64,000 bases of DNA from Salvelinus alpinus (lineage: Eukaryota > Chordata > Actinopteri > Salmoniformes > Salmonidae), in NCBI RefSeq assembly GCF_045679555.1, contig NC_092092.1, forward strand, positions 9,891,190 to 9,955,189, read 5' to 3'. The position numbers were made by a program, and so were the translations under genes. This document shows, in pieces, positions 28,501-39,846 of this stretch. The notes beneath the pieces are model-generated. The model searched no databases. It had not been told where the DNA came from and saw only the letters and a program-made list of their open reading frames with translations. Positions within the stretch are counted from its first letter, which is position 1, and each line of letters starts with the position of its first letter.

Positions 28501-30446
28501 TGATCCACAGTTATGGAGCCGCCATCCGACGAAAGTACACTTCCTGAGTTACACTTACACACAGGTGTTCAGAGCATGCTAGATAGCTAATTAGAACAGG
28601 AGGTCGGCTCTTGGCTTCTGTCTGTTTTCTGTAAACAAGTGCTGTAACATGGAGATATGGCCGTGTGGGAACACTAACCCTATCAAGGTATGTATCAATT
28701 CAACTTTTTTTTTTTTTTTTTAACCATACTGCAAGTGATGCATGTTAAGATCCCCGACGCTCGGTTTTTACATTAACAAAACTACCCCGTACAGAAGACG
28801 CCTTCGTCCAATGACTTATGTATAAAGTAATGTAACTGAGAGTCATGATCAAGAGCTAGACGTGACCATGCAATCCAATCCCTCGACAGCATGGCCACTA
28901 TTACATATTACTATTACATATTATTACATAAACAAAAAACAAAATGTTCAAATATAATTTTAAATCAACATTTGTGATAACCTAAACTCCTCATGTCTTT
29001 CATCTAATAGAAGGGGCCCTGCTGTCCAGGGATTGGATAGCATGGTCATGTCGGGACGACACTAGTTATTGATAAGCCAAGGGGGCTTTACAGCCTCCCC
29101 TTAGGGTTCTCAGTTGAAGGTATGGACCCCAGCTGGCTCACTGTGAATTACAATCTGGACGCTCTGTTAACATTTACAAACAAACGTTATTAACCATCGC
29201 TTGCGATACAGTTTTGGACACCTTTGGAACTTAACTATAATTTCAGATAGAAAGAATTAGGGCTGGACGATATGGTCAAAATATCAGATCCCAGTATCTT
29301 TAATAAATTGGATGGAGTTTCAAGTTTTTTAATAATAAAAAGTTCAACATTTTCTTTATGAGTAGTGGGGTGACCCTAGGGTGGCAACACATATATTCTA
29401 AATTATTTCAATGGGTCTTTCTCCATTCTGATTGTTTTATACTGTTCAATTCAACCAAAAATCAGGGTAGCCCATCAATGTAAATAAGAATTTGTTCTTA
29501 ACTGACTTGCCTAGTTAAATAAAATGAAAAAATGAATACAAAAGATACACTTACTGTATGCAGTTCAGAAAAGTTGCAAAAGGCTGTTTTCAATTACAGC
29601 CTCCAGCAGTGGTATGTCACCCTGTGCTCGCATTTCCATTGGACAATTCCATTTCATATTTTCAGCTGGAAGCAGGCGTTTGTCAAAACACAGCCGGGTG
29701 CGACTTTGCTATGTGTATCTTTTGTATTTGAACAATTCTCTTCTATGAAAGTTATGTTCCCAAAACCATATTGCAAGCGAGGTGTATTTGCGTTTGGACA
29801 GAGGGTCGGCGCGCCGGGCATAATCCTTGGGCAGCATATAGGTACGTGGAATGCCTCAATCTATTACACTATTGCAATTTGAGTCATAAGGGCAAGGACT
29901 ACACCAGCCGGTGATAGTTAGCTAACTAAATCCAGAACGAAATAGCCAGCAGATCCGACCAGCTTGTTTACAGCTGCACAACATTCCTGTGTATCTCAAT
30001 CCAAGGATGAGAAATGCGTTTTACTCGGAATTGTCCCATTATTCTAACTGTTACACAGAAGATTAAATTGTGTTAAATTTTCTCGGTGTAACAGTTGGGA
30101 TAATGGAACAATTCGGACTACAACGCTTTTCTCATCCCTGAATTGAGGTACATTTTTCGACCCATATCTCTCGCCGGCTCCACGGTGTCTTAAAATACTG
30201 TATACACAGGAATGCCGTCTGACCCTATTGCAGCGTTAAGCAAGCTGATGACAGAGAACGAGCGATTTTGCTATTGTCATGCTAGCTAGCGTCAAAAACA
30301 CGTTATCCAGCTAAATAGCTTTAAAATAAATACGCGTCATTGGCGTATATTAGTCTAAAGACGAGGTTTTAATTAACGCACATAAATGATGATTTGAATA
30401 TTTTACCTGCTCTGGACTTGAACATCAAGGACGCGAGCGCAGCCAT
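25560..30446 (-). CDS. mrpl27: Mitochondrial ribosomal protein L27 (bL27m)
   Basis: Coding exons (minus): 30,407-30,446; 28,011-28,139; 26,341-26,408; 25,886-26,092. They join in frame to 147 residues (human about 148). The start [14 protein letters not shown] is a basic, mitochondrial-targeting-like leader. The bL27 core follows: [36 protein letters not shown] and [17 protein letters not shown], with C-terminal [10 protein letters not shown] and GTVLYKTF. bL27 sits near the peptidyl-transferase centre of the mitoribosome large subunit. All introns are GT-AG. A minus-strand AATAAA at about 25,568 would end the 3' UTR. Introns carry a deleted Tc1-like element (26.6-27.7 kb) and a palindrome (29.96-30.25 kb). 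EME1 remnants start 3.6 kb away on the other strand. Confidence 0.95.
26593..27737 (+). mobile_element. Tc1-like element no. 3, internally deleted
   Basis: Ends AAACTCAGCAAAAAAAAAGA and its inverse TTTCTTTGCTGAGTT. A different family from elements 1 and 2. About 1.15 kb remains; the last third of the transposase gene is missing. TA flanks could not be confirmed. Confidence 0.8.
26867..27585 (+). pseudogene. Tc1-like transposase, frameshifted and truncated
   Basis: Starts [19 protein letters not shown] with helix-turn-helix [20 protein letters not shown] and the GRP linker (SGRPRV). A frameshift of about two missing bases near 27,055 moves the reading to the frame containing [25 protein letters not shown] and VMVWGGVSQ, up to MTLQHDN. 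Shortly after the second catalytic Asp the sequence jumps to the 3' UTR, so the SPDLNPIE-type third motif is absent. Confidence 0.85.
28150..29260. other. MRPL27 intron 1, mostly unassigned
   Basis: Contains a poly-T run at about 28,706-28,721 and no recognised exon. The minus-strand frame at 27,972-28,262 overlaps exon 2 out of frame and is not called. Confidence 0.4.
29266..29460. repeat. Possible MITE end (AGGGCTGGACGATATGG)
   Basis: TTAGGGCTGGACGATATGGT followed by CAAAATATCAGATCCCAGTA resembles a terminal motif common in fish DNA elements. A matching right end was not found. Confidence 0.35.
29462..29527 (+). repeat. SINE tail fragment
   Basis: GTAAATAAGAATTTGTTCTT, AACTGACTTGCCTAGTTAAA then AT-rich tail. 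Confidence 0.75.
29955..30250. repeat. Long imperfect palindrome in MRPL27 intron 1
   Basis: Arms around 29,989-30,055 and 30,085-30,155 pair through GGATGAGAAA, AATTGTCCCATTAT and AACTGTTACAC. The match resumes outside a 47-base insertion in the right arm (ACATTCCTGTGTA versus TACACAGGAATGC). A stem of about 70-100 bp with a roughly 30-base centre. Confidence 0.7.
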
Positions 30447-31090
30447 CTTGTTTTACTAGTTACCAGAGCCGCAAAGTCAAAATGGTCTATATAGTAACAA
30501 TTCATGAAATCAAAAAAATCGATTTTTTTTAAATTTAAGGTTAGGCATAAGGTTAGCAGTGTGGTTGAGGTTAGGGTTAAAATCTGATTTTAAGAAAAAA
30601 ATTAGAAATAGGCGGGGTTTAGCCTTGACTTTGTGGCTGCGGTTACTAGTGACGACCTTGTGTCACATCAAAATCCTCCCGTCAACCACCACACCCACGG
30701 AACCCAAAATTGTAATGGCTAGCATGTCGAGATAAATAGCGAATTACTTTTATTCTTTTGAAAAAAAAATATTGAATACATTATACAATAATGGTTTAAT
30801 AACAATGTGAGTAGTTAGTTATTTTAAATTACTTTGACAGGTAGCTAACTATTAACGCTAGCTAATGTATTGGTAGCTAAACGTTACTGTAGCTTGCGAG
30901 GTTAGTTTTTACTTCGGCAACATTTCTTAGGTAACGTTAATTAGCTAATGTAGCTAAATGTAATAGTATGGCATTAGCCCAGACTATAATACGTCGCGAA
31001 TGTCACTGTTACAATAATTACTTACAAGTTATTAACTATATAACTAGCTAGCTGCACGACGACGAACCCGTGTATATGGGCTAAGAATGG
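30447..31090. promoter_or_regulatory. MRPL27 promoter side; former shared promoter with EME1
   Basis: Sequence upstream of MRPL27 exon 1 on the side facing EME1. No TATA box. Several TTAGCTA and AACGTTA runs. Position is inferred from the head-to-head arrangement; no promoter element was proven. Confidence 0.35.
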
Positions 31091-31099
31091 CATTATAGC

Positions 31100-32450
31100 C
31101 GAGAGACCTTCTTCTTCGATTAGATTTAACGGCGGTTGGCATCTAATAAATGTTGCATTACCGCCACCTACTAGACTGGAGTATAACTCCCTTATACTTG
31201 AAAAAATAAATAAAACAAATACCCTACCACCTAACACTACACTCACAAAAATAAATATATCATAGTCCACTATTTAAATATATTTAGTCCTACTTCAGGC
31301 CAACAGCCTGAAATGATGGGACACCACCACTTAAAACACCCCATAACTCTTCTGATGTCAAGTCTCGCACACCCAAATACCTCTCTGCAGCTGCCACCAC
31401 AACCTCTATTTTCTGCGATTTACTTCCCATCCCAGCAGTACAGTTGATTACTATTGCTATAAATGCCAAAAATTCAATCTTACTGGAACGTATATCACTT
31501 GTTGGTTTATCCCTCTGTACTGGTACAGCTCTACTACTCCCACCACTCCTTTCAGGATCCCTCCCCCTTGACCCATCTTTATGTACTTTCTTCACTGCCT
31601 CAGCATATGAAAACTTCTGCACTACTCTAACCCTGGAAACCTCAACCTGCCTCTCTCACACGGGACATTTCTGATCCCCAGCCCCATGGGCACCACATAC
31701 CACTACTTTCCCCAGGGCTACACATTCCTTTGTCTCATGCCCTTCTGCACACTTCTCACACCTAGGAACCTCCCTCCTACACACTACTGCCACCTGCCAA
31801 TGAGCTTGACACCTGTAACATCTTAATATATTCGGCACAAAAGCTCATACAGGATAACTTATATATCCTAACAACACTTTGTCAGGCAAAGACTCATCAA
31901 AACTCAAAAGAACAGACAATAACTCTTCAGTTTCACCACTCACGCCACCCTGTCTGCGTCGCACAAAACGTTGAGCATCAAACACCAGGAATCCGCCCCT
32001 TCAGTTGGTCAGCTTTCACATTTACCGCTATCCCAGTAATCACTCCTTTCAATGGCGCCCTTTTCTTGAGAGCAAAACAATTCACATCTCCACTTTTTTC
32101 AAAAACATCTTTATCTTGACCCTCGGTGCAAGCCTCGGGCTCTGAGAACTTCACCACACCTACCACCTCCGATATTTTGCCCTCATTCACTTCCAGTTCT
32201 CCTCCTGTCTTCAGCTCATTCAGCTTATACTTTCTTACCATTCTTCTTTAACAAACCATCTCCCTTTTTTTCTGCCATTTTTAACTGACTCAAGCTCAAC
32301 CTCTTCCTCCCTCTCTCTCGCTCAGACCTCCTCTGCCTCTCTTTTTTCCTCCATTCCTCCTCCGTATTCCAAGTATAAGCCTCCTTATGATAATACTGCA
32401 CTTCTCCTTACATACATCTTGTTCTTGCCTTGTCAAGGGACGCCATTTAA
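31100..32450 (-). pseudogene. ORF1 (gag-like) of an I-clade (Nimb-like) LINE, broken
   Basis: Readable minus-strand pieces in order: KYKLNELKTGGELEVNEGKI and LKKRAPLKGVITGIAVNVKA (31,978-32,241); CYRCQAHWQVAVVC and CEKCAEGHETKEC, two zinc-knuckle-like motifs (31,656-31,838); KFSYAEAVKKVHKDG and KIEVVVAAAERYLGVRDLTS (31,290-31,622). They lie in different frames with stops between, so the protein is dead. In the first knuckle the expected His is Gln, with a His three residues earlier. ORF1 proteins of this clade bind the element's own RNA. No ORF2 remains. Confidence 0.75.
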
Positions 32451-32509
32451 CCGGCTGTCACAATCTCCGTACAATCAACATGAACCCCTCGGGATGTAGC
32501 CCTCAAATC

Positions 32510-33480
32510 AAATTTTATTGGTCACATACACGTATTTAGCAGATGTTATTGCAGGTGTAGCGAAATGCTTGTGTTTCTAGCTCCAACAGTGCAGTAATAT
32601 CTAACAATTCACAACAATACACACAAGTCTAAAAGTAAAAGAATGGAATTATGAAATGTATAAATATTAGATTGAGCAATGTCGGAGTGGCATTGACAAA
32701 GATACAGTAGAATACAGTATATACATATGAGATGAGTATGTAAGCAGTATGTAAACATTATTAAAGTGACTAGTGTTCCATTATTAAAGTGGCCAGTGAT
32801 TCCAAGTCTATGTATATAGGGCAGTAGCCTCTAAGGTGCAGGGTTGTGTAACTGGGTGGAAGCCAGCTAGTGATAACTATTTAAGTCTGATGGCCTTGAG
32901 ATAGAAGCTGTTTTTCAGTCTCTCGGTCCCGGCTTTGATGCACCTGTACTGAGCTTGCTTTCTGGAGTGAACAGGCCGTGGCTCAGGTGGTTGATGTCCT
33001 TGATGATCTTTTTGGCCTTCCTGTGACATCGGGTGCTGTAGGTGTCATGGAGAGCAGGTAGTTTGCCCCCGGTGATACGTTTGGCAGACCGCACCACCCT
33101 CTGGAGAGCCCTGCGGTTGCGGGCGCTGCAGTTGCCGTACCAGGCGGTGATACAGCCCGACAGGATACTCTCAAATGTGCATCCTGAGGTTGAAGAGGCG
33201 CTGTTGCGCCTTCTTCACCACACTGTCTGTGTGGGTGGACTATTTCAGATCGTCAGTGATGTGTACGCCGAGGAACTTGAAGCTTTCCACCTTCTTCACT
33301 GTGGTCCCGTCAATGTGGATAGGGGCGTGCAGCCTCTGCTGTTTCCTGAAGTCCACGATCACCTACTTTGTTTTGTTGACGTTGAGTGAGAGGTTATTTT
33401 CCTGGCACCTCTCTCCCAGGGCCCTCACCACCACCCTGTAGGCGGTCTCGTCATTGTGGGTAATCAGTCCTACTATTGTA
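32510..33480 (-). mobile_element. L2-like LINE, 5'-truncated
   Basis: The reverse strand matches the 3' third of the LINE at 40,745-47,252: end of the reverse-transcriptase region (AGAGGTGCCAGGAAAATAAC), GATGTCACAGGAAGGCCAAA, ATGTGACCAATAAAATTTGA tail. All frames are broken. Confidence 0.85.
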
Positions 33481-33765
33481 GGCCAGTGCATCCCACTTGT
33501 AAAAAAGAAGCCTCGAGAGATCGCTAGCGAGCACTGTTCTTACTAACATTGTCCGCTAAGCAGAACTACAACATCAGAAGAACAGCACCCGATAGATGTT
33601 TCTCGAGGCTAATATGGCCAGAGAGGAAGGCCAATAAAGATACTATTTTGTATAGCATATGCCTTTTAGGCCGTCTCAAAATAGAACACAATAGATTGTA
33701 AATTAAATTTGCATGGCCAATGGTACCGGCAATATAACACCATCGTTCTGATTTTAACCTGCTTT

Positions 33766-34015
33766 TGTAACAGTATATGTAACAGTATAACTTTAAACCG
33801 TCCCCTCGCCCCGACCTCGGGCGCGAACCAGGGACCCTCTGCACACATCAACAACGGTCGCCTACGAAGCATCGTTACCCATCGCTCCACAAAGGCCGGG
33901 GCCCTTGCAGAGCAAGGGGAAAAACTACTTCTAGGTTTCAGAGCAAGTGACGTAACTGATTGAAAGGCTATTAGCGCGTACCCGCTAACTAGCTAGCCAT
34001 TTCACATCCGTTACA
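33766..34015. mobile_element. TGTAAC...GTTACA repeat, copy 2
   Basis: 250 bp; CTTT on both sides (33,762-33,765, 34,016-34,019). The first 12 bases (TGTAACAGTATA) are duplicated at the left end. It ends 16 bases before the EME1 exon acceptor. Confidence 0.8.
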
Positions 34016-34919
34016 CTTTGTCCATCTACAGTCAGTCTCATCTGTCTGAGACCGGAGCCACCATGGGCAGCTACAGTGACTCCACTAGTGTCCTAGACGA
34101 GGATCTCCCTGTGTAATACTTCCTGCAGCCCGGCCGTAGCCTCAGCCGAGCCTCCCAGAACCACATAGACCAACCAAACCTGGTGGTCCTGGACAGTTCC
34201 GATATAGAGATCCCCATCTCCTCCTCCCCCGTCTCCGCCTCAGAGGGGGTGGTAGGGAGGCTGGTGGTTTAGGCCTGTTGGCACCGAATGGTCACTCAGA
34301 GTCCAAACCTCTATTCACCTCATACCAGAGCCTAAACATTCACCGTAGGATGGAGGAAGGTGGAGGTGAAGGACCAGACTGGGATGACCGAGAGGAGGCA
34401 TCTCTCCCTCAGCTATGGCCCCTGCCAAAGCCCTTCTCCAGGGCTGGGAGTACCTCCAGCTCCCCTGCTAAGAGGAAGCCCTCCAAGAGGACTGCTGAGA
34501 AGATCCAGGCATCCAGAGAGAAGGCGCTGAGGAGGAGGGAGGCCCTGGAGAGACAGCAGGGGAAAAAGGAGGCGCAGAGGCTAGAGCAGGAGAGGCAAAA
34601 GGCAGAGAAGGCCCTGGCGGAGGCTGTGAAAGCACTGCGACCAGAGGAGTGTATCAAACACATAGTGGTGGCTGTGGATCCAGGTGAGTGGAAGAGAGGC
34701 CGTGGCTGTAGTTCCAGGTGGGTGGAAGAGTGGCCGTGGCTCCATTCCCTACCTTTCTCCCCGGAATGTGCACTTGTAAACAAAGGCTACACAGAGGAGT
34801 TTCCACCATATTTTAGTAGTTTCACATTTTTACCATGTGTGTGTATCCGAGGCCCACACAGTGATGCAAGTACCTGTTGATGACTTCATCAACCTGATCC
34901 ACAGCTACAATATCTGCGC

Positions 34920-35760
34920 AGGGCGTTGCTATGGTTTGATTCCACTTCGTGTTTCTGCTGACGAGCTGGAATGTGCAAGTTGGGGAGCAATGTCAGCACA
35001 GCAGTTAATGGCCATAGGTTTATTCACACACATACACACACATGCCACACACAAACTTGTGTGGCATTGGATTTATGTAAACCAATATGCTTTAAAATCC
35101 AGCCCGCAGGTGGTTTAGAGTAAAATAATATATTTTTTTAGCGGTGGGAAAATTAACTCGATACACTTTCAAATGACTAAAACCAAATCGAAACTTGGTA
35201 GAAATTAAAACGGACCTACATTTATACAGTTTCTTGACTGTGTCCAGCACACTAATAATCACTGTAATTATTAGTCAGGTAGTATGGAAAATTCCATAAA
35301 AGATGCATAGAGGACTATCTTTTGCAAATTTTGATGGCGTGGAAATATAACACATTTTCAGTGCAGCCCTCTGTACCTCGTTGAAGACTGAATACTGCCC
35401 TAGGGCAAAATGAGTTTGACATCCCTGATTTACACCATGGATATTACATAGTTTTTTTTCTAAAGTTAAATCGCAAAACTTTTTGCAGGTATTTTTTCTA
35501 TTTCATATTAAAGACAATATGGCATCATACACAGTGTGACATTTCTTCCCTATAGACATCGACAACAACAGTATTCAAATATGACATTTCCTATCTACAG
35601 ACATCAACAATGACAGTATTCAAATATGCCAAGAAAGTGCTGTAAGATAATGTCATATTGTTGAGTATACTTTATTTTAAGTCTAGGAACAAAAAGAACA
35701 ACCAAAAAAGCAGTCACACAATGATCATGTAAAGTATTTCATGCTAAACCTCCATAAAAA
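34920..35760. other. EME1 pseudogene intron, no exon recognised
   Basis: Contains a CACACA-rich stretch at about 35,025-35,055 and a short direct duplication (ACAGTATTCAAATATG at about 35,570 and 35,615). Confidence 0.4.
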
Positions 35761-35763
35761 AGC

Positions 35764-36040
35764 GGGGCTGTGAACAGACGGGTCCATGACCTGGGCGAGC
35801 AGGGCTGTGAACAGACGGGTCCATGGCCTGGGCGAGCAGGGCTGTGAACAGACGGGTTCATGGCCTGGGCGAGCAGGGCTGTGAACAGACGGGTCCATGG
35901 CCTGGGCGAGCAGGGCTGTGAACAGACGGGTTCATGGCCTGGGCGAGCAGGGCTGTGAACAGACGGGTCCATGGCCTGGGCGAGCAGGGCTGTGAACAGA
36001 CGGGTCCATGGCCTGAGCGAGCAGGGCTGTGAACAGACGG
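35764..36040. repeat. Minisatellite, 37-bp unit, about 7.5 copies
   Basis: Unit begins GGCTGTGAACAGACGGGTCC and continues ATGGCCTGGGCGAGCAG. Copies differ mainly by C/T in GGGTYCATG. The minus-strand 107-codon frame is a by-product. Confidence 0.95.
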
Positions 36041-36049
36041 GTGTACCTC

Positions 36050-37500
36050 GGTTGTATCTCAATGTACAGAGGAAGTGAGAGTTAGAGTGATTGCCGGGGT
36101 TGGTTTAAAGGAAAGACTGGCCTTTGATCATCATGGTGATCGTGCTCCTGGGGATCTCCAAAACGAGTTCCTTGGATAAGGCTGTATAAATGAACGGGAT
36201 ATAACCATACTGTGGAAACTGAACCATTTGTTTCTTCACTTACGGTTCCACCCTCACACTGAATCTTGCTAGCTAGCATAATTAGCTGTCAGCTGGTCGA
36301 GATGGCTTGTTCTCAGAGGTGTGCAGTTTCAGCTTGTTTGTATAGCTAAATAAACCTAATATAAAAGCTAGGTTTTAGCCAAAGTTTAAACTGTTTCACG
36401 TCTCCACTAGTTACTTTGACATTGTTCAAAGATGTTATTTTCCACACAAGCTCAGCCATCCACATAGAGATGTATGTGCAATTATTGAACTGTGAACATT
36501 TTCACACTGTGAGAAATTTTACAACACGACTTCACAATCTGAACATGATTGGGAACATTTTCAAGCTGGGAAGATTTTTTACATGACATATGGCAGAGCC
36601 ATTCACCTTTGCAACCAAATTAGTTTGCTGTTCCCGGTCACAACCATATTTTTATGGTCACACAAAGTAGTCAGCTGTGAATTTAAAATTAGTAGCCTAG
36701 CAATTATTTACATGCTCCAGTTGCATTTGCAACCAAATATTTTTTTCTGTGCAAATTTATTATGAATGGATTAACGGTTTAGCCTAAAGATTTGATCTAG
36801 GCTTTTTTGTTTTGTTTTACCGCTTGTCAAGGTGGGTTTCTGCTAGTTGAGTATATTTACGAATACAACTGGTCATATAATTGTTCTACAAATGTGTTGA
36901 ATGGAATTCTACACTCTGGTTATACAGTAGGTAGTGAAGTTGGCAGTTCAAGGTCATGGTTGGATACACACAAACTCACATATCCATTTTTCTTTGGCAT
37001 CATTGCATTCATTCCAAACGTTGACACTTCAACAGACATGGCTTTATAGTCATTTAAGTTGGCCATTCTGTCTCTGAGAGAAAGGTATCCTGACAATATA
37101 GTATAGTAAATAGAACAAGATAAAGCGATTTAATTGCAATGAATGTATCACACAAGTGTTAATACAGGGACCCGCTACATTTTGGGCTATCCCTAAGAGA
37201 TGCCTCAACTATCATTTAAAGGACATCAACGTATTCAAAGAAAGTACCTTGTCTCATAACTATTCATTATTAAAATACAGTAGTTCAAGCAAACAGAAGA
37301 TAATCCAGGAAACATTTACAACGATTAGAAAATACACTGTGGCCAGATGCTGCCCTCACTCCCTTTATGTTATCCAGTAGCAGAGGGGTAGAGGTGCAGA
37401 CTGTAGCCCCTCTTTGACCTCCTGGAACTTGGGTCTGCAGGCTCCCCAACCCTGGTGGTTATAGACTTGGATAAGTACTTCAGGTGAGGGGCCTGGAGAG
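36050..37500. other. EME1 pseudogene intron, unassigned
   Basis: AT-rich; no exon, RNA gene or complete repeat recognised. Confidence 0.4.
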
Positions 37501-37513
37501 GAAGATTTGGTCA

Positions 37514-37620
37514 GCATCCCAAAATGGCACCCTATATAGTGCACTACTTTTGACCAGGGCCCATAGCGTACTGCACTATATAGGACTCTGGTCAAAAGTA
37601 ATGCACTATGTAGGGACTAT
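37514..37620. repeat. Palindromic MITE (TAGTGCACTA family)
   Basis: ATCCCAAAATGGCACCCTAT and TATAGTGCACTACTTTTGAC are followed by their inverse, GGTCAAAAGTAATGCACTAT. The copy is truncated on the right. Confidence 0.8.
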
Positions 37621-38599
37621 GCAACAGTCCCCTTACGGGGGTATTTATAATAGTTTATAAAGCATTAAAGTGTTACCATTTCAAGTAAGTGTAAGGGAGG
37701 AATAGTGTTTAGGTGGAAGGGGTGGGAAAGGGGACTTTTAGCTATCTCTTGTAGAAACATCAAACTGTGTCCCATAAAAGTCCACCATTTTGCAAAATAA
37801 AATAAAAAAATAACAGCTTGTTTTGCTTTTAGATCCCAGAAGTCCCAGAGCCAAAAGAAGCAAGCAGCAGGAAAGGGGGCGGGGGAAAAAGAGGAGGAAG
37901 AAAGATGGCGGTGAGGCACTGCCCTCGCAAGGTTTCTCGAGTTGAGGTTGAGGAGGTGGGTTGACATCATTAGCAGCTGATGATAGATAACATCTTCACA
38001 AAATAATTTAGTCATTTGATAATATAGTGGAAGGGATTATTTTTGCAAATACTATAGGAGCAAGTTTTGAGTCTTTGAAACCAACTCAACTATGGGCCAT
38101 TCTGGATTCGACTTACTTGAGCCACGAAAGGACTTGGGGAACCTGTTTAATCATGAATCACATACCTATATGCACTTGTTCACTCCCATGTCCACTTGTA
38201 TGGAGTATGTAGTAGGACACTAATGTGACACCTGGTCCAAAATCCTTCCCATCAGGCTGTGGTGCACCTGAAGCTACACACGGGGAGGGGGGGGGGGGGG
38301 TTTCCAGGGGGACGGGAAACGTATCCAGGTGCGTTTCCTGTCTACCTGGAAGGAATTCGCCAACCAGCTTCCCCATCCCAATCCTAACCTTAACCATTCA
38401 GGTAGGCAACGGAAAACAGACCTTAGATCAGTGTTTAAGGGCAACTTCCTCCTTCTCCGGCAAGGCACCACCCAAGGACTTCCTCCTGTGTCGGAGCAAG
38501 GCATTCTGGGTACAGTCGGATACCTGGAATGGTGCGTCTTGATTGGAAGAAGCATCCCCTGGCCTGTGGCTGCTATAAAATAAGGTTTTCCATTGATTC

Positions 38600-39846
38600 A
38601 ATAAACTGAGGCATGCCACAATGCTCCATTCTCACGTACACGTCTCTGCAAAAACTACAGAGACAATCCTCCAGCTTACAGGCATTTATTGATGTTGACA
38701 GTCCTTGAGCAGAGATGTAGCGTTACAGAAATGAGTGCAGCCAACTTGCCCCAGATGGAAGACACAGGATTACTCAATATTTACAGCCTCACTGCACATG
38801 CTCAGACTGCCCCAACCAACCACAGATACCATTTATGATATGATCCGATTGGCTCAAATTCTGGCCAATACCTGGCTCTGATTGGCAGTTGGACTCAATT
38901 TTTTTTAATGATTATTTGACCCCTTTTGCCTCCCAATTTTGTGATATCCAATTGGTAGTTACAGTTTTGTCCCATCGCTGCAACTCGCATACGGACTCGG
39001 GAGAGGCTAAGGTGGAGAGCCATGCGTCCTCCGAAACATGACCATGCCAAGCCGCACTGCCTCTTGACACACTGCCTGCTTAACCCGGAAGCCAGCCGCA
39101 CCAATGTGTCGGGAAAAACACTGTGCAACTGACGACCGAGGAGTCGCTAGAGCGCAATGGGACAAGGACATCCCATCCGGCCAAACCCTCCCCTAACTCG
39201 GACGACGCTGGGCCAATTGTACGCCGCCTCATGGGTCTCCCGGTCGCAGCCGGGGATCTAACCCGGATCTGTAGTGACGCCTCTAGCACTGCAGTGCCTT
39301 AGACCGCTGCGCCACTCGGGAGGCCCAGTTGGACTCTTAAGACTTTGACGCAGCACAGACGAGGTCTGTTACTATTGCCCAATCCCAAATCAACCCCTAC
39401 CCTTTACGCCCTGTGCACCTGTGTAGATATGAAAGGAATGCACAGGTGTGTGTATATATATTGTATCTTGACCTTGCCCTCTGATGGGCAAGTTTGAGTT
39501 TTCACCATATTGAATACACTTATCCAGACCTTTCAGATCTACCGTGCCTAGGGGGTAGTAGGGGCTGGGGGTTGACTTGGGAGTGTGCATATGAGTCACA
39601 CGGAAATTCTCCAATCACAACCTATTCCCTTTTTAATAGTGCACTACTTTGCAATAGAGTCCCACACTTTAGGGAACTAGGGTGTGAGACTGGGGTGTGA
39701 GTAACTTGTGACACAGACATCCACTGGTTAAAAAGAGAGCATACAAAACAGAGGAAACCAGGAGCGACGAAAGGACAATTCCATAGGAATTTAAGCTGGT
39801 CGTCTATCTTTCTTTTTTTCTCGTCAGTCCTACCTTCCTTCCTTAC
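38600..39846 (-). other. LRRC59 3' UTR region with SINE and MITE
   Basis: A minus-strand AATAAA (plus TTTATT) at about 38,686 would end the transcript. The region holds the SINE at 38,886-39,326 and a degraded TAGTGCACTA palindrome at about 39,628-39,690. Confidence 0.5.
38886..39326 (-). repeat. Long tRNA-derived SINE (about 440 bp), minus
   Basis: Reverse strand starts GGGCCTCCCGAGTGGCGCAG (tRNA head), has CCCAGCGTCGTCCGAGTTAG-type body, then CACATTGGTGCGGCTGGCTT and a tail GGCAAAAGGGGTCAAATAA-like. Confidence 0.75.

Larger units (their letters stand above)
34032..38375 (+). pseudogene. eme1: EME1 (structure-specific endonuclease subunit), decayed
   Basis: EME1 normally partners MUS81 to cut branched DNA. 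Recognisable exon pieces in order: 34,032-34,683 (ATG 34,063, MGSYSDSTSVLDEDLPV, later KRTAEKIQASREKALRRRE and LRPEECIKHIVVAVDP); about 34,862-34,912 (VMQVPVDDFINLIHSYN); 37,833-37,955 (ending VSRVEVEE, like human MVSRVDAEE); 38,256 onward (AVVHLKLHTG and QVRFLSTWKEFANQ, like human VDLQLHTEAQAQIV-SWKELAD). Disruptions: TAA after DLPV, a TAG near 34,270, a frameshift before 34,278, exon(s) between VAVDP and VMQVP not found, out-of-frame pieces in the last two exons, and a run of about 14 G. The helix-hairpin-helix C-terminus is absent. Order and strand relative to MRPL27 and LRRC59 support the identity. Confidence 0.75.

Noticed and set aside
35739-36062. 107-codon minus-strand frame with repeated HSPARPGH
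   Set aside because: Produced by the 37-bp minisatellite; no flanking exon structure.
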